From assembly GCA_031254175.1 (NCBI GenBank), contig JAIRUY010000096.1, forward strand, positions 1 to 8,609: a stretch of 8,609 nucleotides of DNA. Direction: 5' to 3'. Positions 1 through 6,467 of the stretch are shown piece by piece. This DNA comes from Treponema sp. Lineage in GTDB: Bacteria > Spirochaetota > Spirochaetia > Treponematales > Breznakiellaceae. The first letter of the stretch is position 1, and every line of letters begins with the position of its first letter. Both the position numbers and the translations under genes were made by a program. The notes below the pieces were generated by a model. It was not told the DNA's origin, ran no database searches, and saw only the letters and a program-made list of their open reading frames with translations.

Positions 1-88
1 TCGTAGGGTTTATACGTTATTTTATCGCTTTTGCCTTTGCTCATACAGGAATTTTATCATGGGTTTCTCGTTATGGGAATTTGATAAA

Positions 89-235
89 GGGGCTGCAAAA
101 CTTCCTAGACAGCCCCAGCCACGCCAAAGCGTGCGTAAATAACGTCCACAGCCGTCAAGCAGCCTTACGGACTTTGCGCGGTTGGCTGGGGAGTTGCTAC
201 GGGTATGTCGCTACGCTAAGGCTTTGCGCAGTTGG
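89..235. repeat. Cluster of inverted and direct repeats, probable interspersed intergenic element
   Basis: Several repeats interlock here. GGGGCTG (89-95) pairs with CAGCCCC (110-116) across a 14-base loop. CCCCAGCCA (113-121) pairs with TGGCTGGGG (183-191), a perfect 9-base inverted repeat. ACGC (121-124) and GCGT (129-132) make a short hairpin inside it. CTTTGCGCGGTTGG (172-185) recurs as CTTTGCGCAGTTGG (222-235), 13 of 14 identical at a 50-base offset. GCTACG occurs at 196-201 and 210-215. The first two stems share bases 113-116, so they are mutually exclusive. The block is more GC-rich than the flanking DNA. It may be a non-autonomous repeat dispersed in the genome or the decayed edge of a mobile element; the window alone cannot decide. 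Confidence 0.5.
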
Positions 236-251
236 AACGATAAAAAGAGAC

Positions 252-278
252 TAGACAAGATACTCCCTCTTCTATAAA
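252..278 (+). promoter_or_regulatory. Weak candidate promoter for tig
   Basis: TAGACA (252-257) matches the -35 consensus at five of six positions, and TATAAA (273-278) matches the -10 consensus at five of six. The spacer is only 15 bases, shorter than the optimum, so this is a tentative call. A second TATAAA at 283-288 and TATACT at 312-317 are alternative -10 boxes without a good -35 partner. Some promoter is expected here because the tig-clpP-clpX unit has none visible closer to the gene. Confidence 0.25.
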
Positions 279-360
279 GTGGTATAAAAGCAGGGGAGCG
301 GAAGAGTTCTATATACTTTACAGTCCCAAATTCAAAGATTTGTTAAAAATTTGCCAATTA

Positions 361-366
361 AAGAGG
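361..366 (+). promoter_or_regulatory. Shine-Dalgarno site that fixes the tig start at GTG 373
   Basis: AAGAGG lies six bases before the GTG at 373. It sits downstream of the alternative TTG at 340, so translation from the TTG would have no comparable site. This supports the shorter trigger factor. Confidence 0.75.
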
Positions 367-372
367 AAAATT

Positions 373-1734
373 GTGGCTATTACAAAAGATATAAAGCGCC
401 TTGAAAAATCAAATATAAACTTGAGCGTTACTGTCCCAAAAGAAGATATCCGCTCTCAATATCAGGAAATGCTTAAGGAATACTCAAAAAGCCTGCAGCT
501 TCCGGGTTTCCGCAAGGGAAAAGTACCTCAGGAAGTGCTTGAGCGGAAATTTGCGGACGCTTTAAAGCATGACGCTCTGGGACGCATCATGGAATCTGCG
601 CTCAAAGAAATCTTTACAGATGAAAACTTAAACCGATATGAAAGGCCTCTGCCCTACTCTACCCCTGAATTGCAGGATGAGCCGAAATTCGATTTGGATC
701 AGGACCTTCAATTTTCGGTAGTATACGATGTTCTGCCGGAAGTAAAAATCAATTCATGGAAAGGCTTTAAAGTTGAATATCCTTACGCCGAAGTTACAAA
801 AGAAGATATTGACAGGGAACTTGAGACAATAAGAGAACGGAACGCAATCGTCATGGATATTGACGACGGTGTTCCGGCAAAAAACGGCGATGTAGTAACA
901 ATTGATTACCAAATATTTGAAGAAGACAACAATACCCCTTCTGAATTCAATAGAACCGGTTTTGTCTGCACTCTTGGCTCCGACACAAACTTTTATCAAT
1001 TTGATGACGATATCGTTGGAATGAAAAAGGGTGAAACTAAAGAATTTGTAAAAAAGTTTAAAAATGACTTTTCTGAGGCTGCTTTAGCCGGTAAAAAAAG
1101 AAAAGTACAAATAACCCTTTCCTCACTGAAAGAGAAAAAACTTCCCTCTCTTGATGATGATCTTGCACAGGATGTTGATGAAAAATTTAAAACCCTTGAC
1201 GACCTAAAAAACAGCATCAAAGAGCGGCTGGAAAAAACTCTGGAAAACAAGCTGCGTGATGTAAAGGTGAGCGAGTTATTAAAGAAAATAATGGAAAAAA
1301 CGCCTGTTACTCTGCCGGAATCCATGATCAAAGCGGAAATTGAAAGCCACTGGCGCAGAATTGCCCGTTATTATAACACAAATGCCGAGACAATTATGCA
1401 AATGATGTCTTCGGGAGAAGGACATGAAGAAAGAAACAAGGAATTGCGTGAATCGTCGGAAAAAGCCCTTCATTCCAGAATAATTATCGAGACTTTAATC
1501 GAAGAACAGAATATGACGGTTACCGATGATGATGTTGAAAAAGAGCTGGAAAAAATCGCAAACAATGCCGGCGCTGATATTGCCGAAGTAAAAAAACACT
1601 ATGATGAACAGGCAACTCTTTATCTGAAAGAAGAAATAAAGGAACGGCGCCTTGTTGATATGATGCTTGCCGAAAATACCTTAACGCAGGGGAAAAAAGA
1701 GAATTATCTGGCTTTCATGTCAGAGAATCGTTAG
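373..1734 (+). CDS. tig: Trigger factor, ribosome-associated chaperone and peptidyl-prolyl isomerase
   Basis: Trigger factor binds the ribosome near the exit tunnel and shields and folds nascent cytosolic proteins. With the chosen start the protein is 453 residues, close to the family's usual 430-450. The N-terminal ribosome-binding domain carries the signature GFRKGKVP (residues 45-52). The FKBP-like domain spans roughly 156-250, with NGDVVTIDY (171-179) and a GMKKGE segment (216-221). The helical C-terminal substrate-binding arms follow, opening with EKKLPSLDDDLAQ. I chose GTG at 373 because AAGAGG lies at 361-366, six bases upstream, and the family normally begins about here. The in-frame TTG at 340 would add 11 residues (LLKICQLKRKI) with no ribosome site and is unlikely. 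It heads a probable operon with clpP, 61 bases downstream with no terminator between them. Function is well supported by the whole-length family pattern. Confidence 0.96.
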   Translation: MAITKDIKRLEKSNINLSVTVPKEDIRSQYQEMLKEYSKSLQLPGFRKGKVPQEVLERKFADALKHDALGRIMESALKEIFTDENLNRYERPLPYSTPELQDEPKFDLDQDLQFSVVYDVLPEVKINSWKGFKVEYPYAEVTKEDIDRELETIRERNAIVMDIDDGVPAKNGDVVTIDYQIFEEDNNTPSEFNRTGFVCTLGSDTNFYQFDDDIVGMKKGETKEFVKKFKNDFSEAALAGKKRKVQITLSSLKEKKLPSLDDDLAQDVDEKFKTLDDLKNSIKERLEKTLENKLRDVKVSELLKKIMEKTPVTLPESMIKAEIESHWRRIARYYNTNAETIMQMMSSGEGHEERNKELRESSEKALHSRIIIETLIEEQNMTVTDDDVEKELEKIANNAGADIAEVKKHYDEQATLYLKEEIKERRLVDMMLAENTLTQGKKENYLAFMSENR

Positions 1735-1795
1735 ATTTAATGTATGTAATATTATAAAACCGCATCCATTCAGTAATTTATTAGAGGTTGAACGA

Positions 1796-2398
1796 ATGAG
1801 TAATCTTGTACCTATCGTTGTTGAGCAGACAGGAACGGGAGAACGTTCCTATGATATTTATTCCCGTCTTCTGAAAGACCGTATTGTTTTTTTAGACGGA
1901 GAAATACACGATATGAACGCCGATTTGGTAGTTGCGCAGCTCCTCTTTTTGGACGGTCAGGACATTGAAAAAGATATTAACCTCTATATCAATTCTCCGG
2001 GCGGTTCGGTTACCGCAGGGCTTGCGATTTACGATACGATTCAGCATTTAAAGTCCGATGTTCAGACCATCTGCCTTGGACAGGCCGCCAGTATGGCCGC
2101 TCTTATTTTAACGGCGGGAACTGCCGGAAAACGCATGGTGCTTCCGTCATCGCGCGTTTTAATACACCAGCCATGGGGCGGCGCGCACGGACAGGCGCGG
2201 GATATAGGGATTCAATCCAGAGAGATAATCCGCCTTAAAAAAATGACAATTGAATATTTTGCGCGTCACACCGGCAGAACCGTTGAACAGGTTGCATCCG
2301 ATATGGAAAGGGATTTGTATATGTCGGCGGAAGATGCCGTCTCGTACGGCGTGGCAGACTCTGTATTAAAGAGGGAAAAAAATGGCAAAACTTCGTAA
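1796..2398 (+). CDS. clpP: ATP-dependent Clp protease proteolytic subunit
   Basis: ClpP forms the double-heptamer serine protease barrel that degrades proteins unfolded and fed in by ClpX or ClpA/C-type ATPases in the cytosol. The protein is 200 residues, a standard length. The catalytic triad is visible: Ser99 in GQAASMAA, His124 in LIHQPWGG and Asp173 in MERDLYMS. SPGGSV (67-72) is the conserved oxyanion-region glycine motif. AGAGG at 1783-1787, eight bases before the ATG, supports the start. Bases 1735-1795 show no terminator or strong promoter, so co-transcription with tig is likely. The last 17 bases overlap the start of clpX in another frame, an arrangement consistent with translational coupling and matched production of the two partners. 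Confidence 0.98.
   Translation: MSNLVPIVVEQTGTGERSYDIYSRLLKDRIVFLDGEIHDMNADLVVAQLLFLDGQDIEKDINLYINSPGGSVTAGLAIYDTIQHLKSDVQTICLGQAASMAALILTAGTAGKRMVLPSSRVLIHQPWGGAHGQARDIGIQSREIIRLKKMTIEYFARHTGRTVEQVASDMERDLYMSAEDAVSYGVADSVLKREKNGKTS
2371..2375 (+). promoter_or_regulatory. clpX ribosome binding site inside the end of clpP
   Basis: GAGGG lies six bases before the clpX ATG and within the last codons of clpP. Ribosomes translating clpP pass over it, which would couple the expression of the two subunits. Confidence 0.65.
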
Positions 2399-3692
2399 CG
2401 GACCGGAAATTTTTGAACGAGTCTGCTCTTTCTGCGGCAAAAGCGCTGATATGGCCCGCCGACTGGTTGCGGGGCCCAATGACGTTTTTATTTGTGATGA
2501 ATGTATAGAGGTCTGCCGCAAGATTCTTCACGAAGAAGCCCACGAACTTACAAATCAATTTACCGGCGATATTCCCACGCCGAAAGAAATAAAAAATTAC
2601 CTTGATCTTTTTGTTGTTGGCCAGGACAACGCAAAAAAGGTGCTGTCTGTAGCCGTTTACAACCATTACAAAAGAATCGCCAATCCTTCATCTGATTCTG
2701 CGGCAAAAACCGCCGGCGCTGCGCAAGGCGCGGGAACAACAGGAAGCGCCGCAGAAGGCAATGAAGTTGAAATTGAAAAATCAAACGTACTTCTTATCGG
2801 GCCGACAGGAACCGGCAAAACCCTGCTTGCAAAAATCCTTGCCAAAAAACTTAAAGTTCCTTTTGCTCTTGTAGACGCAACAACTCTTACGGAAGCGGGT
2901 TATGTAGGCGAAGATGTCGAAAATATACTTCTTAAACTGATACAAAGCGCCGGAGGCAATATTGCCGCCGCGGAACGCGGAATTGTCTACATTGACGAAA
3001 TAGACAAGATTGCGCGCAAGGGAGAAAATATTTCCATTACCCGTGATGTTTCCGGCGAAGGGGTACAGCAGGCTCTTTTAAAAATAATCGAAGGAGCCAT
3101 CGCTTCTGTTCCGCCTCAGGGAGGCAGAAAACATCCCAATCAGGAAATGATACGGATTGATACCACAAACATTCTTTTTATCTGCGGCGGCGCTTTTGTA
3201 GGGCTGGAAAAGTTGATTTCACGGCGTGTCGTGCAAAATCCGCTGGGGTTTGGATCTGCTTCTTCAAAGAGTGAAAAATCCTTAAAAGATCTGTATGACG
3301 CGATTCATCCTGACGACTTAATCCAGTTCGGTATGATTCCTGAATTTATCGGAAGGCTGCCGATCACAGTAGGCCTTGAAGAACTCAAGCGTGAAGAACT
3401 CAAACGCATTATAACAGAGCCGCGCAATGCCATAGTAAGGCAGTATCAGGCTTCCATGGCCTATGACAATGTAAAACTTGAGTTTACGGAAAAGGCAATT
3501 GACTCAATCGCGGATATGGCAATAAAGCAAAAAACCGGAGCAAGGGGTTTAAGGGCTATTGTTGAAAGGCTTTTGATTGATATCATGTTTGACATACCGT
3601 CGATGGAAGGCGGCAAACAGGTAATTATCACACACGATACAGTGGAAAAGTCTGAGCCGCCGCAAATAATATATCTGCAAAAAAGCGCTTGA
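2382..3692 (+). CDS. clpX: ATP-dependent Clp protease ATP-binding subunit ClpX
   Basis: ClpX is the hexameric AAA+ unfoldase that recognises tagged proteins and threads them into ClpP. The protein is 436 residues (E. coli 424). The N-terminal zinc-binding domain has Cys15-x2-Cys18 and Cys38-x2-Cys41. In the AAA+ core, Walker A is GPTGTGKT (140-147), pore-1 loop GYVGED (173-178), Walker B IVYIDEID (201-208) with Glu206, RKH pore loop 249-251, arginine finger Arg325 in FIGRLP and sensor-2 Arg388 in GARGLR. LGF (288-290) sits where the ClpP-docking IGF loop lies, so this ClpX should pair with the adjacent ClpP. Residues about 103-130 form an Ala/Gly/Thr-rich linker between the zinc domain and AAA+ module, longer than in E. 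coli. GAGGG at 2371-2375, inside clpP and six bases upstream, supports ATG 2382. No terminator is evident downstream. Confidence 0.98.
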   Translation: MAKLRNGPEIFERVCSFCGKSADMARRLVAGPNDVFICDECIEVCRKILHEEAHELTNQFTGDIPTPKEIKNYLDLFVVGQDNAKKVLSVAVYNHYKRIANPSSDSAAKTAGAAQGAGTTGSAAEGNEVEIEKSNVLLIGPTGTGKTLLAKILAKKLKVPFALVDATTLTEAGYVGEDVENILLKLIQSAGGNIAAAERGIVYIDEIDKIARKGENISITRDVSGEGVQQALLKIIEGAIASVPPQGGRKHPNQEMIRIDTTNILFICGGAFVGLEKLISRRVVQNPLGFGSASSKSEKSLKDLYDAIHPDDLIQFGMIPEFIGRLPITVGLEELKREELKRIITEPRNAIVRQYQASMAYDNVKLEFTEKAIDSIADMAIKQKTGARGLRAIVERLLIDIMFDIPSMEGGKQVIITHDTVEKSEPPQIIYLQKSA

Positions 3693-3747
3693 TTGACTTG
3701 TTCGGGAACTTCAAATCGAAGATACGTTGATTCTGAACAATAATATA

Positions 3748-3778
3748 TCGTTAACCTGTATTTGACCGCGGTTAACGA
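3748..3778. promoter_or_regulatory. Perfect 9-base dyad upstream of lon, candidate operator
   Basis: TCGTTAACC (3748-3756) and GGTTAACGA (3770-3778) form a perfect inverted repeat separated by 13 bases. The two GTTAAC cores are 21 bases apart, about two turns of B-DNA, so a dimeric or tetrameric regulator could bind both on one face. A -35-like TTGACC (3762-3767) lies between the arms, and an imperfect -10 (TCTAAA, 3788-3793, preceded by TG) follows at a long 20-base spacing. It is not the CIRCE element of HrcA (TTAGCACTC-N9-GAGTGCTAA). No T-run follows the right arm, so a terminator for clpX is unlikely. The regulator is unknown. Confidence 0.45.
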
Positions 3779-3808
3779 AAATAATGCTCTAAACTTGAGG
3801 TTTTCCTG

Positions 3809-6409
3809 ATGGAAAAAAAGAACAATTCAAAAAAAAACATTTTTAATAAGTTCTTTTCCGATTTTTTTGCAAAAAAGTATGAATTTCAGGATTACTACAC
3901 AGAAAATCAGGAACTCTCCATTGAAAACTTTCCCCTTCTTCCGCTTCGTGATTTGGTGCTTTTTCCGGATACCGTCATTTCAATATTTATTAAACTGAAC
4001 TCTGACATTGCCGCCCTTGAAGAAGCCCGCTCCAGGGAAAACCGGCTCTTTACCGCGTGCCTTAAAAAAACTGAGGCCGGCTTTAATACAAGCGAACCCT
4101 ATGAAACAGGAACTGTTGTCAGAATTATTAACAGGCTTAAACTTCCCGATAATACATACCGTGTTGTGCTTCAGTGCGAATACCGCGGCACAATTCTTGC
4201 TGTCAATCCAAAAAATGATTATTCAATTGTAAGGGTGGAGCCGCTTAAAACTACAGGACTCTCCGAGCCGTTAAATCCTGATGACTTGGGCCTGATTCGC
4301 AGCATTCAGAAATCTTTTTTACAATACGCGGATTATTCGAAAAAGATATCAAACGACACCCTTTCAGCGGTAGAAAGGAGCGAAAACCCCGAACGCCTGG
4401 CAAATCTTGTCTCTAATTCAGCATACTTAAAATCCGAGAAAAAGATTGAACTTTTAAGATATACCGATATGCGCGAGAGGCTTCTTGCGATTCTGGAAAC
4501 TCTTGAAAAAGAAAATGAAATATTCGGTATCCAGAAAAACATAACCGGCAAGGTCAGAAGCCGTATGGACAAACGCCACCGTGAATATGTTCTTAATGAG
4601 CAGCTCAGGGAAATAAATAAGGAACTGGGCAAGGATAAAATTGAAGACGAGCTGACACTTCTGGAAAGGCGTATTGCGGAAAAAAATCCGCCCGTAGAAG
4701 TTACGGAAAAAGCGGAGAAAGAAATAAAGCGCCTGAGAAAACTCCAGACCCTTTCCCCCGAAGCCGGTGTTTTGCGCGGTTACCTTGAATGGATTGCCGA
4801 TCTTCCGTGGAGTGACTATTCGGTTGATTCAGGCGACCTTGCAGAAGCGGAAAAAATCCTTGATGAAGATCATTACGGGATGAAAAAAGCAAAAGACCGC
4901 ATCATTGAGTTTATCGCAGTCAGGCAGCTGTTGACGAGTAACGCAGAACAAAAAGAAGGCTCATGTGACAAAACAGAAGCAAATGAAGAAAAAACGGAAA
5001 GTATTGAGGAAAAAACAATTGTGGCAGATGTTGTTCCTGAAGAGCCTCTGCCGCCTCCTGCTCCCTGCCTTCCCGTCCCCCACTCCATAAAGGGGCCAAT
5101 TCTGTGTTTTGTCGGCCCTCCCGGAACCGGAAAAACAAGTTTGGGGAAATCCGTGGCAAGGGCTTTGGGGCGGAATTTTGTGCGCATCTCGCTTGGCGGA
5201 GTACGTGACGAAGCGGAAATTCGCGGGCACAGGAAAACTTATGTGGGAGCCCTGCCGGGAAAAATCATTCAGTCCCTTCGCAAGGCGGGAACTGTCAATC
5301 CGGTTTTTCTTCTTGACGAAATAGATAAACTTTCAAGCGATTTTAGGGGCGATCCCGCTTCGGCTCTCCTTGAAGTTCTTGATCCTGAACAAAATTCAAC
5401 TTTTGTTGATCACTATCTTGAAGTTCAGTATGACCTTTCCAAAGTAATGTTTATAACAACGGCAAATTCACTTCATACAATACCGTATCCGCTGCTGGAT
5501 CGTATGGAAATAATAGAAGTTCCGGGATACGGCGAAAATGAAAAACTCACCATAGCAAAACAATTTCTTGTTCCAAAAGAATTAAAGGACAACGGGCTTG
5601 AAAGCGCGAAAATTAAATTTACGGATGAGGCAATAAAAAACATCATCAACCACTGGACAATGGAATCGGGTGTGCGTAATCTTGAACGGGAAACATCCCG
5701 CTGCGTAAGGCGCATCGCCCGTGACGCGGTAAACAGAGGATACGGAAAAGAAAAACCTGTATCCTCTTACAAAAAAACCATAAGCCCGGAAAATCTTGAA
5801 AAACTTTTAGGCAAGAAAAAATATAAACGCGATTTGGTATACGGCGAAGCTCGTATTGGAGTAACATACGGCCTTGCGTGGACAGAAACAGGCGGAACCA
5901 TTATGCCTGTTGAGACCATTCGTTATGACGGAAGAAGCGAGCTTTTAATAACGGGAAATCTGGGCGATGTTATGAAGGAAAGCGCCCGTATTGCCCTTTC
6001 ATACCTTCGCAGTTCAAGTGACAAATACAATTTTACACTCAAAAATATCGCAAAGTCCGATTTTCACATCCATGTTCCCGAAGTCGCCATCCCCAAGGAC
6101 GGCCCTTCCGCCGGCATAACTCTCGCCTCTTCCCTTCTTTCTACTCTTTGTCAAACGCCTCCTCTTCCCGGCATAGCGATGACAGGCGAGCTCACTCTTA
6201 CAGGCAGGGTTCTTCCCATTGGCGGCCTTAAGGAAAAGCTTCTTGCCGCCATAAGAAACGGAATGGAAAAAGTCCTGCTGCCTGAAGACAACCGGGCGGA
6301 CTGGCATGAACTTGACAAGGACATCCGGGATTCTATAAAAGTAGATTTTACAGAAACTGCGGATGATGTTTTTGAAAAAATGTTTGACAAAACCATTCTT
6401 AAAAACTGA
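3809..6409 (+). CDS. lon: ATP-dependent Lon protease (LonA type)
   Basis: Lon is a homo-oligomeric cytosolic protease that degrades misfolded and short-lived regulatory proteins. The protein is 866 residues (E. coli 784). A lysine/phenylalanine-rich N-terminus (about 1-30) precedes the substrate-binding domain, which begins near FPLLPLRDLVLFP (41-53). A coiled-coil segment with EYVLNEQLREINKELG (259-274) follows. The AAA+ module has Walker A GPPGTGKT (436-443) and Walker B VFLLDEID (499-506, Glu504). The protease domain has the Ser-Lys dyad: Ser767 in PKDGPSAG and Lys808 in GGLKEK. Residues about 376-425 are an acidic and proline-rich insert immediately before the Walker A strand, absent from typical LonA. 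GAGG at 3797-3800, eight bases upstream, supports the start. It stands 116 bases after clpX and may have its own promoter. LonB is excluded because there is no membrane segment and the N-domain is present. Confidence 0.97.
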   Translation: MEKKNNSKKNIFNKFFSDFFAKKYEFQDYYTENQELSIENFPLLPLRDLVLFPDTVISIFIKLNSDIAALEEARSRENRLFTACLKKTEAGFNTSEPYETGTVVRIINRLKLPDNTYRVVLQCEYRGTILAVNPKNDYSIVRVEPLKTTGLSEPLNPDDLGLIRSIQKSFLQYADYSKKISNDTLSAVERSENPERLANLVSNSAYLKSEKKIELLRYTDMRERLLAILETLEKENEIFGIQKNITGKVRSRMDKRHREYVLNEQLREINKELGKDKIEDELTLLERRIAEKNPPVEVTEKAEKEIKRLRKLQTLSPEAGVLRGYLEWIADLPWSDYSVDSGDLAEAEKILDEDHYGMKKAKDRIIEFIAVRQLLTSNAEQKEGSCDKTEANEEKTESIEEKTIVADVVPEEPLPPPAPCLPVPHSIKGPILCFVGPPGTGKTSLGKSVARALGRNFVRISLGGVRDEAEIRGHRKTYVGALPGKIIQSLRKAGTVNPVFLLDEIDKLSSDFRGDPASALLEVLDPEQNSTFVDHYLEVQYDLSKVMFITTANSLHTIPYPLLDRMEIIEVPGYGENEKLTIAKQFLVPKELKDNGLESAKIKFTDEAIKNIINHWTMESGVRNLERETSRCVRRIARDAVNRGYGKEKPVSSYKKTISPENLEKLLGKKKYKRDLVYGEARIGVTYGLAWTETGGTIMPVETIRYDGRSELLITGNLGDVMKESARIALSYLRSSSDKYNFTLKNIAKSDFHIHVPEVAIPKDGPSAGITLASSLLSTLCQTPPLPGIAMTGELTLTGRVLPIGGLKEKLLAAIRNGMEKVLLPEDNRADWHELDKDIRDSIKVDFTETADDVFEKMFDKTILKN
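4934..5083 (+). other. Region of lon encoding an acidic, proline-rich insert
   Basis: These bases encode Lon residues about 376-425. The left part is rich in Glu, Lys and Thr (for example KTEANEEKTESIEEKT), and the right part is rich in Pro (EEPLPPPAPCLPVPHS). The flanks, FIAVRQLL and KGPILCFVGPP, are contiguous or nearly so in typical LonA proteins, so this is an insertion of roughly 45-50 residues in the AAA+ module. It is in frame and keeps the local base composition, so it is not a sequencing error. It should form a flexible loop on the hexamer surface. Confidence 0.7.
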
Positions 6410-6421
6410 TTTTTTTCTCCC

Positions 6422-6450
6422 TTGAAACTTGTAAAAAAAAAAGCAATAAT
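6422..6450 (+). promoter_or_regulatory. Candidate sigma-70-type promoter for iorB-paaK
   Basis: TTGAAA (6422-6427) and AATAAT (6445-6450) each match the consensus at five of six positions and are separated by 17 bases. The spacer contains a run of ten A residues (6433-6442), which may add curvature. Transcription would start near 6457, just before the AGAGGA ribosome site (6458-6463). This would separate iorB-paaK from lon. Confidence 0.5.
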
Positions 6451-6467
6451 ACCGCCAAGAGGAAGAC

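Larger units (their letters stand above)
1..372. other. Intergenic region upstream of tig, no convincing gene
   Basis: This 372-base stretch holds no gene I can support. Two frames stay open through part of it. One is open from base 3 to a stop at 252-254 with no ATG in frame. The other runs from base 2 to a stop at 140-142, with an ATG at 59 that gives only 27 codons and has no clear Shine-Dalgarno sequence. Both pass through the repeat cluster at 89-235, so the open frames probably reflect repeat sequence rather than coding selection. The right part (about 245-372) is AT-rich and carries the likely tig promoter and leader. A gene may end just left of the window, but no end of a known protein is recognisable. 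Confidence 0.6.

Noticed and set aside
59..142. 27-codon ATG open frame (MGFSLWEFDKGAAKLPRQPQ...)
   Set aside because: It is short, has no clear Shine-Dalgarno sequence and ends inside the repeat cluster. The same frame is open further upstream, so the ATG has no special standing.
2235..2666. 143-codon minus-strand open frame across the clpP-clpX overlap
   Set aside because: Both sense genes are intact and conserved here. The antisense product has no recognisable features.
3748..3778. CIRCE/HrcA operator or clpX terminator
   Set aside because: The arms do not match TTAGCACTC/GAGTGCTAA, and no T-run follows the right arm, so neither label fits.
4873..5230. Several overlapping minus-strand open frames of 80-104 codons opposite the Lon insert
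   Set aside because: They are antisense to Lon, including its Walker A region. Lack of stops follows from the Glu/Lys/Pro codon bias of the sense strand. No ribosome sites or family patterns were seen.
6410..6442. T7 run and A10 run after lon as a Rho-independent terminator
   Set aside because: The only stem would be seven A-U pairs, with no GC-rich stem. The A-run fits better as the spacer of the candidate iorB promoter.
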